Below are positions 1 to 7,666 of a stretch of 46,102 bases of DNA, in pieces. The notes under the pieces are model-generated. The model was given only the letters and a program-made list of their open reading frames with translations. It was not told the DNA's origin and made no database searches. Origin of the DNA: DASPOF01 sp035626155. GTDB lineage: Bacteria; Desulfobacterota; Binatia; Binatales; Binataceae. Each line of letters starts with the position of its first letter. Positions within the stretch are counted from its first letter, which is position 1. The position numbers and the translations under genes were made by a program. The stretch covers positions 1 to 46,102 of the forward strand of contig DASPOF010000062.1 in assembly GCA_035626155.1 (NCBI GenBank). Reading direction: 5' to 3'.

Positions 1-524
1 CCGAGAGCGCCCGAGGTTATCGTCCAAATCGTGATCGTCGATGCCTTGAAGTCGGTGACCCAGAGAAAATTGCCGCTGGGGCTAATCGCGATCTGCTCCG
101 GCCCGCTGTTCGCGCCGTCGCTCACCGATCCCGCTCCGATCGCGGTCAGTGCGCCGGTGGTCCCGTTGATGTTGAATTCAAGTACGGTGCCGTCCTTGAA
201 GTTGGTCGCGTAGAGGTAACGGTTCGACGGGTCGATCGCGATTCCCTTGGGTCCGTTCTTCGAACCCGCGCTCACCGTTCCGATCAAGGTCAAAGCGCCG
301 GTCGTCAGGTTGCGCGAGAATTCGGAAATCGTGCCGTCGGCGTAATTGGTGACGTACAGGAAGGCGCCGCCCGCCGCCTGGGTTGGCGTCGCCGTCGGGG
401 TCCTCGACGATGTGACCTCGGGGTACAACCCGTTGCCGCAGGAGGCGGTGAACACGACCCCGGCCAGAATCATCACCGCCGCAAACGCAGGAACCATTCT
501 CAGGATCGATGAAAGTCTTAACAC
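1..524 (-). CDS. Beta-propeller lipoprotein, YVTN/lactonase-like (3' end missing)
   Basis: The reverse strand reads open from a GTG at 522-524 to the window edge, so the C-terminus is cut off. The N-terminus (MLRLSSILRMVPAF) has an arginine-containing n-region, a hydrophobic stretch and a lipobox ending FTASC, so it should be a lipoprotein. After a Thr/Pro linker come repeating blades of the pattern FLYVTNYADGTISEF, RYLYATNFKDGTVLEF and FLWVTDFKASTITIW, spaced about 45 residues apart and each followed by a TTGALT segment. This is the YVTN/6-phosphogluconolactonase-like propeller pattern. A purine-rich GGAAGAAG lies upstream of the GTG; an internal ATG at 494-496 is the alternative start. Such proteins are extracytoplasmic; no enzymatic activity can be claimed. 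Confidence 0.8.
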   Translation of the reverse strand, partial: MLRLSSILRMVPAFAAVMILAGVVFTASCGNGLYPEVTSSRTPTATPTQAAGGAFLYVTNYADGTISEFSRNLTTGALTLIGTVSAGSKNGPKGIAIDPSNRYLYATNFKDGTVLEFNINGTTGALTAIGAGSVSDGANSGPEQIAISPSGNFLWVTDFKASTITIWTITSGAL

Positions 525-695
525 CGCGGCTGCTTCTTCCCCCCCCGGAACCATCGGGCGCCGGCGACAGGACGTGAATCTATAGCAAAGCGCTTACCTC
601 AAGGCCGTACAAGAGCGCGCTCCCGGGAGCGGCGCACTTGACATTGAGACTGGATTCGAGACAGACGGTCGATATCCCCCGCGAGAGGTGACGCC

Positions 696-1676
696 ATGGC
701 CAAGATCGATTTCAAGAAAATCCCCCGCTTCTCCGAATTGCCCGTAAAAAAGGATGCGCCGCCGGAATCATCGTGGGGCGTCTTCGGCGATGACGATGAA
801 CTCGGGTGCCTCAACTTTCTCAGTCCCGAGGGCGTCGTCGAGGCGGCGCGGCTGGTGCAAAAGGGAAAGGTCTTCCGGCTCGATACGAAAATCAATTACG
901 CGAAGCCGCCGCTCTTCAGCCGCAACCCCGCCAAGCACACCATCGTGAGCTTCGAGCGCATCGGACTGCTCGGCCACGACGACTTTCTCGACAGCTACAA
1001 CACCCAGGAGGGCAGCCAGTGGGACGGCCTGGCCCATGTCGGCCACGTCCGCCATCACGCCTTCTACAACGGCATCAAGGCCGCCGATATAAAGGACGGT
1101 CCCGGCGGCAAGCTCAGCATCCACCGTTGGGCGGACCGATTTGTCGGGCGCGGGCTTCTGATCGATGTCTGGAAATACGTGAACGACCAGGGCCGTCCGC
1201 TGAATCCGCTCAAGTCCGAAAAATACTCGCTCCAGGATTTGAAGGACGCGCTGAAGGCGCAGGGCAGTGAACTCAAGCCCGGCTCGATCCTCCTCATACG
1301 CACCGGATGGATGCAGGCGTACGTGCGGGCGCCGCAGGAGGAAAAGACGAAGATGGCCGACCCGACCGACGGCCTCAAGTCATGCGGCATCGAGGACACC
1401 AGCGCGATGGTCGCGTGGTTCTGGGACAATCGCGTCGCGGCGGTCGGCACCGATTGTCCCGCGGTCGAGCCCTGGCCGTGGAATTTCCGCGATGAAAGCG
1501 CGATCCACTACCGGACGCTCTCGATGCTCGGATTGCCGATCGGCGAGCAATTCGTGCTCGATGATCTCGCGGCGGATTGCGCGGCCGACAAGCGTTACGA
1601 GTTCATGCTCGTGTCGGCGCCGATGAATCTCGAGGGCGGGATCGCATCGCCGCCCAACGCGGTCGCAATCAAGTGA
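696..1676 (+). CDS. Cyclase-family (kynurenine formamidase-like) metal-dependent hydrolase
   Basis: 326 aa, cytoplasmic, starting at ATG 696 behind the purine-rich GCGAGAGG. The sequence matches the COG1878 cyclase family: WGVFGDDDELGCLN near the N-terminus, QWDGLAHVGH at about residues 109-118 (the counterpart of the HxGTHxDxPxH metal-binding block, with H114 and H117), and WDNRVAAVGTDCPAVEP near residue 255. Family members hydrolyse amide or lactone-like bonds (arylformamidase, isatin hydrolase, polyketide cyclases). The substrate here is unknown. The convergent zinc alcohol dehydrogenase and the nearby MaoC and acyl-CoA dehydrogenase genes suggest a catabolic setting, which is inference. 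Confidence 0.85.
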   Translation: MAKIDFKKIPRFSELPVKKDAPPESSWGVFGDDDELGCLNFLSPEGVVEAARLVQKGKVFRLDTKINYAKPPLFSRNPAKHTIVSFERIGLLGHDDFLDSYNTQEGSQWDGLAHVGHVRHHAFYNGIKAADIKDGPGGKLSIHRWADRFVGRGLLIDVWKYVNDQGRPLNPLKSEKYSLQDLKDALKAQGSELKPGSILLIRTGWMQAYVRAPQEEKTKMADPTDGLKSCGIEDTSAMVAWFWDNRVAAVGTDCPAVEPWPWNFRDESAIHYRTLSMLGLPIGEQFVLDDLAADCAADKRYEFMLVSAPMNLEGGIASPPNAVAIK

Positions 1677-1737
1677 GATTGGGCCGCGGCGGTTGAAGAT
1701 CGGCCGGGCGCATCGCGCATCCCCCGGCCGTCCCCGG

Positions 1738-2826
1738 CTAGCTGTGCCAGGGTTCGACCAGGATTTTCGCGTGCGTATCCGGCGATGCCAGATCCTCGAA
1801 GGCCTTGGCGACGCCATCGACGCCGACCCTTCCCGTGATCAGCGGCGCCACGTCGATTCGCCCCTCGGCGATGTTTCGGAGCGTCGCCGCGAACTCATCG
1901 GGCGAATAACCGAGCACGAATTGGATATTCAGTTCCTTGGCGATCCCGAAGAACGGTTCGATGGAATCGCGCTCCATGCACACGCCGGCCACGACCACCC
2001 GCGCGTCGCGCGGCGCTGAGTTCATCACCGATTCGATCATGCCGGGCACGCCCACGCACTCGAAAATCACCGCGGGCTTGAGCGCGGGGCCGCCAAGCCC
2101 CGGCGGCAGTCCGGGCGTTCCCGGCCCGACCGACGCCATCTGCGCCCAGGTCTTGAACGGCGATTGCTGCTTCGGATCGACGACCACGTCGGCGCCGAGC
2201 TTCTGCGCAAGTTCGCGCCGGCGCGGCGAGAAGTCCGCGGCAACGATCGGATGCGCCCGCTTGAGCTTGAGCGCCGCGATCACTGCCAGCCCCACCGGAC
2301 CGCATCCAATCACCAGCGCAACGTCATCCTTGGTCAGGCGCGCTTTCTCGACCGCGTGACAGCCAACCGCCATCGGCTCCGTGAGCGCGGCATGCTCGGT
2401 GGGGACTCCGTCGGGGACCGGGAGCAGGAGCGCTTCCGTGAGCCGCATATATTCGCCGTAACCGCCGGGACAATCGTTCGAGTATCCGATCCCCTCGACG
2501 CCGGTGGGGCGAACCACGGCCGGAATCGAGCACACGCGCTGGCCGGGCTTGAAGCGGCGCTCGGTGGCGGGACCGAAATCGACAATTTCGGCGCAGAACT
2601 CATGGCCCATCACCACGTCGCGCTTCAAATCCATCACGAACGGCGCGCCGGACTGGCGCGAGGCCGCGACCATTCTCTCTCCGTGCTTGAGCGCGTGCAG
2701 ATCGGAGCCGCAAATGCCGCACGCGAGCGTCTTGACGAGCACCTCGCCTGCTTCGGGTTTGGGCTGCGCAATATCGGCAACTACCAGCTTATGATTTCGC
2801 ATCACGGCTGCGCGCATGGCTTTCAT
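1738..2826 (-). CDS. Zinc-binding alcohol dehydrogenase (MDR family)
   Basis: 362-aa medium-chain dehydrogenase. The N-terminal GroES-like domain shows CGICGSDLH (catalytic zinc C39) and GHEFCAEIVDFG (H75, E76). The Rossmann dinucleotide site is VIGCGPVGLAVIAALK near residue 171. The four-cysteine structural zinc lobe is absent: the region after FKPGQRV reads SIPAVVRPTGVEGIGYSNDC. It should therefore belong to the subset of MDR enzymes with only the catalytic zinc. It is convergent with the cyclase gene, and the start at 2826 is MKAMRAAVMRNHK. NAD(P)-dependent oxidation of an alcohol or diol is expected; the substrate cannot be read from sequence. Confidence 0.88.
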   Translation of the reverse strand: MKAMRAAVMRNHKLVVADIAQPKPEAGEVLVKTLACGICGSDLHALKHGERMVAASRQSGAPFVMDLKRDVVMGHEFCAEIVDFGPATERRFKPGQRVCSIPAVVRPTGVEGIGYSNDCPGGYGEYMRLTEALLLPVPDGVPTEHAALTEPMAVGCHAVEKARLTKDDVALVIGCGPVGLAVIAALKLKRAHPIVAADFSPRRRELAQKLGADVVVDPKQQSPFKTWAQMASVGPGTPGLPPGLGGPALKPAVIFECVGVPGMIESVMNSAPRDARVVVAGVCMERDSIEPFFGIAKELNIQFVLGYSPDEFAATLRNIAEGRIDVAPLITGRVGVDGVAKAFEDLASPDTHAKILVEPWHS

Positions 2827-2981
2827 CCTCCGATGGCGTCCCGGTACATCGATTTCTAATGTCCGCCCAAATGCGCGCGATATGCTCGCGCGCGCGAACC
2901 CACTTTAGCCGGTTTGCGATGGCGTCTGTCCAGTCCCGCGGGCCGGTGGACGCTCGCGATCGTGGCGCGTAGAAGTATGAG

Positions 2982-3863
2982 ATGCCGCTTGGATCATCGA
3001 TTGTCGGCGCCTCATCGGAACCAGTCTCCTGCGAAATCGATTCGCGCTGGACGATGGCTTACGCGGCCGCCCTCGGCGACGACCTGCCCTGCTACATGGA
3101 CACTCGCAGTCCGGCGGGCGTGCTGGCCCATCCGCTCTTCCCGGTATGCTTCGAATGGGACGTGCTGACTGCGGCGCGCGCGAAGCTATACGGGCCCGTG
3201 CTCAAAGCTGATGAGGCGATCCGCGGCGTCCATGCCACGCATGATTTGATCGTGCACCGTCCGATTCGGCCGCCTGAGCGCCTGCGCACGCGGATGACGG
3301 TCGCTGCGGTCGAGCGCCGCAACGCAGGCGCCTACATGGTCTCGCGGCTCGACACCGAAGATGCCTCGGGCGCGCCCGTGTGCACATCGTGGTACGGCAC
3401 TCTATTTCGCGGCGTCGGCGTCGAGGGACCGGACCGTCCTGCCGCCGACTTGCCGGCGCAGCCCGCGCCGAGCGGCTCAATCGGCAGGCCGCGCGCCGAA
3501 ATCGAGGTGCCGGTCGCGGCCGGACTCGCGCACGTATACACGGAATGCGCGCGAATCTTCAATCCGATTCACACCGATGCGGCGGTTGCCGCGCGCGCCG
3601 GCCTTCCGTCGATTATCCTTCATGGCACGGCGACTCTCGCGCTCGCCGTTTCGCGGATTGTCGTCGCGGAAGCGGGCGGCGACCCAGCACGCGTCGGGCG
3701 CGTGGCGGGCCGGTTCGGCGGGATGGTCACGATGCCATCGGATCTGCGGCTTAGAATCATCGCGCGCGAAACCGTTCGCGGCGGCGCGGCGGTCTTTTTC
3801 GAGATGTTGAATCATGAAGGCAAGCCCGCGATTCGCGACGGCTTCGTGAGCTTGCGCGGGTAG
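2982..3863 (+). CDS. MaoC-like/FAS1-type hydroxyacyl dehydratase (double hotdog)
   Basis: 293 aa, about two hotdog domains long. The first half looks like a MaoC N-terminal domain (YMDTRSPAGVLAHPLFPVCFEWD). The second half carries the hydratase block IFNPIHTDAAVAARAGLP followed by ILHGTATLALAVSRIV at about residues 188-218, where the N-P-x-H-x-D and HG elements form the R-hydratase active site. Expected role: (R)-specific enoyl-CoA hydration or dehydration, or a related thioester reaction. It lies upstream of the small lipoprotein and the acyl-CoA dehydrogenase on the same strand, consistent with a CoA-thioester degradation cluster. Confidence 0.82.
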   Translation: MPLGSSIVGASSEPVSCEIDSRWTMAYAAALGDDLPCYMDTRSPAGVLAHPLFPVCFEWDVLTAARAKLYGPVLKADEAIRGVHATHDLIVHRPIRPPERLRTRMTVAAVERRNAGAYMVSRLDTEDASGAPVCTSWYGTLFRGVGVEGPDRPAADLPAQPAPSGSIGRPRAEIEVPVAAGLAHVYTECARIFNPIHTDAAVAARAGLPSIILHGTATLALAVSRIVVAEAGGDPARVGRVAGRFGGMVTMPSDLRLRIIARETVRGGAAVFFEMLNHEGKPAIRDGFVSLRG

Positions 3864-3878
3864 CGCCGGGAGCGAATC

Positions 3879-4286
3879 GTGAGAGGCCGGATCGCATCGC
3901 ACATACTCACGCTGATCGCCGCAGGAGCCGCCGTGGCGCTCTGCGGATGCTCGATGTTTCATCACGATACTCCGACTCCGCAACAACAGTTCCTCGATGC
4001 GCTCAATCACGGCCACTCTGCCGAGGCGAGCCAGATTTGGCTCCACATGAGCCAGGAGGATCGGCTCAAATTTCAGACCAACCAGGGGATAAATCCGGCC
4101 GTATCGCCCGACGAGGTGAAGAAGCAGATCGGCGAGCATTTTGAGGCCGAGGCGGGCGGCGAGGGCGGCGGCGAGGAATCGATCGAGCAAGTTGCGCCTG
4201 CGCCCGGCGGCGCGGGATTGAAGGACCTGCCCGCACTTGCCCAGCCGCCTGCGGGAGCGCCGTCCGATTCACCCGGCGCGAATTGA
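3879..4286 (+). CDS. Small hypothetical lipoprotein
   Basis: 135 aa from a GTG start 15 bases after the MaoC-like stop. The N-terminus MRGRIASHILTLIAAG ends in the lipobox ALCGC, so membrane anchoring is expected. The mature part has a short helical region (PTPQQQFLDALNHGHSAEAS then IWLHMSQEDRLKF) and a Gly/Glu/Pro-rich tail (EAEAGGEGGGEESIEQ). No known domain was recognised. Its stop is 11 bases before the acyl-CoA dehydrogenase ATG, suggesting co-transcription; a functional link to the CoA enzymes is not evident. Confidence 0.65.
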   Translation: MRGRIASHILTLIAAGAAVALCGCSMFHHDTPTPQQQFLDALNHGHSAEASQIWLHMSQEDRLKFQTNQGINPAVSPDEVKKQIGEHFEAEAGGEGGGEESIEQVAPAPGGAGLKDLPALAQPPAGAPSDSPGAN

Positions 4287-4297
4287 CGGGTGGTGCG

Positions 4298-5452
4298 ATG
4301 GACTTCGGCTTCTCGCCCGACCAGCAGATGTTGCAATCGACGCTCGCGGAGTTCGCGCGGCGCGAGTTGCTTCCCGCCTATGCGTCGCGCGACCGCGATG
4401 AGGACCTGCCGGCGGCGCTGGTCCGCAAGCTCGGAGAGCTGGGGGTGCTCGCGCCGATGGCCGAGCCGAGCCTGGGTGGCAGCGGCCTCGATTTCGTCTC
4501 GCTCGGGATTGCGCACGAGGAAATCGCGCGCGGCGATTTTAACGCGGCATACGTTCTCCTGATCGCCGCGCTGGTCGGGGCGATTATCGCGCGCGAGGCC
4601 GGCGATACGCAGAAGGCGGCGATCCTGCCGCCGATTTGCCGGGGCGAGATCCTGACGGCGCTCGCAGTGACGGAACCGGGCGGCGGCTCCGACGCGGCGC
4701 ACGTGAGGCTCGAAGCGCGCCGCGATGGCGACGGCTACATTCTCAACGGAGAAAAAACCTCGATATCGTTCTCGTCATCGGCGGCCACCGCGCTTGTGAT
4801 CGCGCGCACTGGAACCACCGAGCAGGGCGCGCGCGGCTTGAGCGCCTTTTACGTCGATCTCAATGCGCCCGGAATCACCCGCACGCGCTTTCGCGATCTG
4901 GGCTCGCGCGCGATCGGCCGCGGGTCCCTGTTCTTCGACTCCGCGCGGGTCAGCATCGCCGCCCGGATCGGCGCCGAGGGCGCGGGCTTTGTCCAGGTGA
5001 TGCAGGGATTCGATTTCAGCCGCTCGCTGATCGGCCTGATGTGCATCGGGGCCGCCGAGCAGAGCGTCGAGGAGGCCTGCCGGTACGTTGCCGGGCGCGA
5101 GGCGTTCGGCGGCAGCCTCGCCCGATTCGAGGGCGTCTCGTTTCCGCTCGCCGAGGCGGCGGTCGAGCTGCGCGCCGCGCGTCATCTCTGTTACGAGGCG
5201 CTCTGGCTCCGGGATCGCGGGAAACCGCACGGCTGGGTCGCCGCGGGCGCAAAGTGGCTTGCGCCGGAACTGTCCGCACGCGTTCTGCATCAGTGTCTTC
5301 TCCTCCACGGCCATTCCGGATTCAGTCTCGACCTCCCGCATCAGCAGCGGATGCGCGACGTGATCGGCCTGGAAATTGGCGACGGCACCGCGCAGATTAT
5401 GAAGCTTATCGTCGCGCGCGAACTGCTCGGCCGCGCCGCGCGGCCATACTGA
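4298..5452 (+). CDS. Acyl-CoA dehydrogenase, alicyclic (cyclohexanecarboxyl-CoA) type
   Basis: 384 aa from ATG 4298 (MDFGFSPDQQMLQSTL), preferred over a TTG at 4283 that would overlap the lipoprotein stop. All ACAD landmarks are present: AVTEPGGGSDAAHVR (FAD/substrate site, about residue 130), GYILNGEKTSIS, and REAFGGSLARFEGVSFPLAEA. The C-terminal block is LHQCLLLHGHSGFSLDLPHQ then IGDGTAQIMKLIVAREL. Where most ACADs have the catalytic Glu (YEGT), this protein has Asp (IGDGT, about residue 362). From memory this resembles cyclohexanecarboxyl-CoA dehydrogenases, so an alicyclic acyl-CoA substrate is my best guess, with moderate certainty. The ACAD assignment itself is firm. Confidence 0.87.
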   Translation: MDFGFSPDQQMLQSTLAEFARRELLPAYASRDRDEDLPAALVRKLGELGVLAPMAEPSLGGSGLDFVSLGIAHEEIARGDFNAAYVLLIAALVGAIIAREAGDTQKAAILPPICRGEILTALAVTEPGGGSDAAHVRLEARRDGDGYILNGEKTSISFSSSAATALVIARTGTTEQGARGLSAFYVDLNAPGITRTRFRDLGSRAIGRGSLFFDSARVSIAARIGAEGAGFVQVMQGFDFSRSLIGLMCIGAAEQSVEEACRYVAGREAFGGSLARFEGVSFPLAEAAVELRAARHLCYEALWLRDRGKPHGWVAAGAKWLAPELSARVLHQCLLLHGHSGFSLDLPHQQRMRDVIGLEIGDGTAQIMKLIVARELLGRAARPY

Positions 5453-5561
5453 TCGTTTCATCGGGCGCGCCGGTGCCCGGCGACGGCGAGCCCATCTCGG
5501 AGGAGCGCCAGCGCACCGCCGCGGCAGCCGGCAGGCGATCCGCCGGCCGTTGCACTTAAGA

Positions 5562-5569
5562 AATTTAAT
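5562..5569. repeat. Target-site duplication, left copy
   Basis: The octamer AATTTAAT directly precedes the left terminal inverted repeat. The identical octamer in the same orientation directly follows the right repeat (9956-9963). An AT-rich 8-bp duplication is the hallmark of IS1595-family insertion. Confidence 0.85.
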
Positions 5570-5593
5570 CGGAAGTATGTACCTTACGCAATT
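5570..5593 (+). repeat. Left terminal inverted repeat of the transposon
   Basis: 24 bp beginning CGGAAGTATGTAC and ending ACGCAATT. It pairs with 9932-9955, with mismatches at positions 10, 14 and 16 from the tip. The gene-free stretch 5453-5645 otherwise shows nothing recognisable. Confidence 0.85.
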
Positions 5594-5645
5594 TCGCGGG
5601 ATTAGCCGGGACGAGGCGGGATATCATGGGATGGGCGCGAGATCG

Positions 5646-6149
5646 TCAGTGATCGGTGTCGGGCTCGGGCGGGGGAGCTTCAGCTTCGGCGCTCTGGTTC
5701 TCGGCCGCTTTTATGTGGGCCGCTAGGCCGTCCCGTTCGCTGCACAGCCACTGATATTGATCTTGGGCCATAACGTGATCGGCGCGCGCCTTCACTGCTT
5801 CTCCCCGCCGAGCGTCGAGGGCCGCGCCAGCGGCGTCTTTCGCTCGCGACTTCTCGACGCACTCAGAGGCGAGCCGATTGAGGTCCTCCGTCACGACGCC
5901 GACCCCATTGGTACCGACGATCGAATCGCGAAAGTCGCGCAGATCGGCGTGCCTCTCCTGCGCTTCCTCGCTGTCGCGGGCCGCCCGCGCGTATGCCTGC
6001 TCTGCCTCACGCAGGCTGGTCTCCGCCCCACGCAGGACGCGCTCCCGCGCGAGCAGCGCCTCGCTCGCCGCCTTCCGTCGGTCGGTTAGTTCGTTAAACA
6101 GGCCCCGCAGATGTTGCAGCGTATCCGGCTTCATCCCCAGCCACCCCAC
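5646..6149 (-). CDS. Coiled-coil hypothetical protein (transposon cargo)
   Basis: 167 aa (GTG start at 6149; the ATG at 6134, giving MKPDTLQHLRGLF, is an equally good start). It is almost entirely charged and helical with Ala/Arg/Glu heptads (KAASEALLARERVLRGAE, EAQERHADLRDFRDS, AKDAAGAALDARRGEA), then an acidic Pro-rich tail (EAEAPPPEPDTDH). No signal peptide or catalytic motif is visible. It is the left-most gene of the transposon, about 50 bases inside the left end, and reads toward that end in the same direction as the transposase. Function unknown; a structural or DNA-binding partner is possible but unsupported. Confidence 0.55.
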   Translation of the reverse strand: MGWLGMKPDTLQHLRGLFNELTDRRKAASEALLARERVLRGAETSLREAEQAYARAARDSEEAQERHADLRDFRDSIVGTNGVGVVTEDLNRLASECVEKSRAKDAAGAALDARRGEAVKARADHVMAQDQYQWLCSERDGLAAHIKAAENQSAEAEAPPPEPDTDH

Positions 6150-6182
6150 CTCTGATGATAGCGGACGGCTCGCGCCGACTCA

Positions 6183-6338
6183 TTAGGGATGCGGCTTTTT
6201 CTCGGGCTTCGGCCAGCCGCCCATCGGGCGCTTCTTGGAGAGAGCCTTTTTCACGGCGTCCTTCCAGTTGCCTTTGATGGCTAGGGTCTCCGGCTCGGGG
6301 CCGGGCGGTCTGCGCGGCTTAATTTCTTTTCGCGGCAT
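6183..6338 (-). CDS. 51-aa basic hypothetical protein (transposon cargo)
   Basis: The reverse strand from ATG 6336-6338 encodes MPRKEIKPRRPPGPEPETLA followed by IKGNWKDAVKKALSKKRP and ends MGGWPKPEKKPHP before TAA at 6183-6185. It is strongly basic, proline-bounded, with a central amphipathic helix. The gene lies 33 bases upstream of the coiled-coil ORF on the same strand and is divergent from the endonuclease gene across a 20-bp gap. No family was identified with certainty. The even composition and tight packing argue that it is a real gene. Confidence 0.6.
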   Translation of the reverse strand: MPRKEIKPRRPPGPEPETLAIKGNWKDAVKKALSKKRPMGGWPKPEKKPHP

Positions 6339-6358
6339 TTGTACTATACCTTGCTTGA

Positions 6359-6985
6359 ATGGTCGCCAGCGGGGTCTTCAATGACGCGTTTCTCTCGGCG
6401 TTGCACGGGCTCGTGATCGTCCACCATTCCATTTATCCCGACATTCCGCCGCAGGGCATCTACTTCGAGGCCCTAGTTGAACGAGCGCTGCGTGACATCA
6501 AGAAACCCTTCTCGGTCATACCGACCGAACGGAACCAGCCGACGCACGATCTGCTCGTTGAAAGCACGAAACTCTCCATCAAGACCGAGACCGGAAAGGG
6601 AACCGATCCGAATCAAATCGCCATAACCAAGCTGTGCACCACGGAAAGGGAGCCTTGGACGCCCGAGGTCTTGATTGGCCGAGTGATGGAACATTTAAGC
6701 CGCTACGATCTGATCCTGATGCTTAGGGCCATCTGGAAGGATTCACTTTTGCATTACCAGTTGCTTGAAATCCCCGTTGCGACACTCGCATTGATCCAGA
6801 TGGCCAAGCTCGCGCAGGTCGGACGTCGCAAGGGGCGTCAGAGCTTGGGTGCCGACGTCTATCAAGACGGGGAGCTTGTCTTTCGCGTCCATTTCGACGG
6901 TTCGGATGGCAAGTGCCAGATTCGGAAGCTTCATCTCAAGTACTGCGCCATGTTGCGCGAATGGGACCGGCCGCGAACTTCATAG
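6359..6985 (+). CDS. Putative PD-(D/E)XK-like restriction endonuclease (transposon cargo)
   Basis: 208 aa, the only long plus-strand cargo gene besides the zinc-finger ORF. The diagnostic segment is HDLLVESTKLSIKTETGKG at about residues 62-80: an acidic residue at the end of a strand, then S-I-K-T-E-x-G and later NQIAITKL. This resembles the active-site strand of several type II restriction enzymes, where the first acidic residue of (D/E)xK can be replaced. The rest is alpha/beta with no membrane segment. The gene converges on the methyltransferase with 9 bases between the stops, the layout of a restriction-modification pair. Nuclease activity is inferred; an unknown function remains possible. 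Confidence 0.5.
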   Translation: MVASGVFNDAFLSALHGLVIVHHSIYPDIPPQGIYFEALVERALRDIKKPFSVIPTERNQPTHDLLVESTKLSIKTETGKGTDPNQIAITKLCTTEREPWTPEVLIGRVMEHLSRYDLILMLRAIWKDSLLHYQLLEIPVATLALIQMAKLAQVGRRKGRQSLGADVYQDGELVFRVHFDGSDGKCQIRKLHLKYCAMLREWDRPRTS

Positions 6986-6994
6986 ACCGACCGC

Positions 6995-7666
6995 CTACTC
7001 GCACTTGGCCGATTTGCGGAAGACCAGCCAGTAGCAGTGCTGCCGACGTGTGTGATGCGCGACCTTCCACTTTGGATCGATAATCGGCCCCTTCCTGATT
7101 TTTACGATACAATCGCACGGTCGGAATCCTGCGGCGCGAGCAGCCTGGATAAGATCGATATGCGCCCATTGATAGCGATGATGATGGATGTAGTCGGCTA
7201 TCTTACAAAGCAGCACGCCCTCGGGCCTGAGTACGCGCCAAGCCTCCGCCATGAACGGCGGAAACGTATGAGAAAAGTTGTAACCCTGCTCTTTCGGGAC
7301 ACGAACGACTAGGCCGAAGCGGGTGTTAAAGTCCTTCGACTTGTCCTTTCCTTGATTGGGGATATGCGGCGGATCGTAAACGACGACATCGAACACGTGT
7401 GACCGAAACGGCATCAGCGCATTGTCGCCCGTAACGTCGGGGCTATGCCTCCGCTCAATGTCCAGACCAACAACCTGGCGCTTACTACCGCGCCAGAATC
7501 GGCGACCATTAACGGTCGCGTCCAAAATTCGGCGCGGTCGCTTTCGCGGGTAGAAATTCAGCAGGCGCTCCACTAGCTCAGCATCCTCACCATGCCAGAT
7601 CGACGCCAGCGGTTCGTAACTCGATTCTTCTATGAATGGCAAATTGCCGTGATTGACTGCTTTCAA
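6995..7666 (-). CDS. DNA methyltransferase-like protein with DPPH motif (transposon cargo)
   Basis: 223 aa. SAM-dependent methyltransferase features appear in N6A/N4C order: motif I-like ILDATVNGRRFW (about residues 47-58), VVGLDIE (motif II, acidic end of strand 2), then VVVYDPPHIPNQGKDKS near residue 95, where DPPH replaces DPPY. AWRVLRPEGVLLCKIADYI follows. Its ATG overlaps the transposase stop by 4 bases, so translation is probably coupled to the transposase. It may methylate DNA to protect against the adjacent putative nuclease or to mark transposon ends. An RNA target cannot be excluded. Confidence 0.75.
   Translation of the reverse strand: MKAVNHGNLPFIEESSYEPLASIWHGEDAELVERLLNFYPRKRPRRILDATVNGRRFWRGSKRQVVGLDIERRHSPDVTGDNALMPFRSHVFDVVVYDPPHIPNQGKDKSKDFNTRFGLVVRVPKEQGYNFSHTFPPFMAEAWRVLRPEGVLLCKIADYIHHHRYQWAHIDLIQAARAAGFRPCDCIVKIRKGPIIDPKWKVAHHTRRQHCYWLVFRKSAKCE

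Noticed and set aside
5560..5594. 35-bp inverted repeat as transposon end
   Set aside because: The outer bases matched only because the target duplication AATTTAAT is nearly palindromic; the true ends are at 5570 and 9955.
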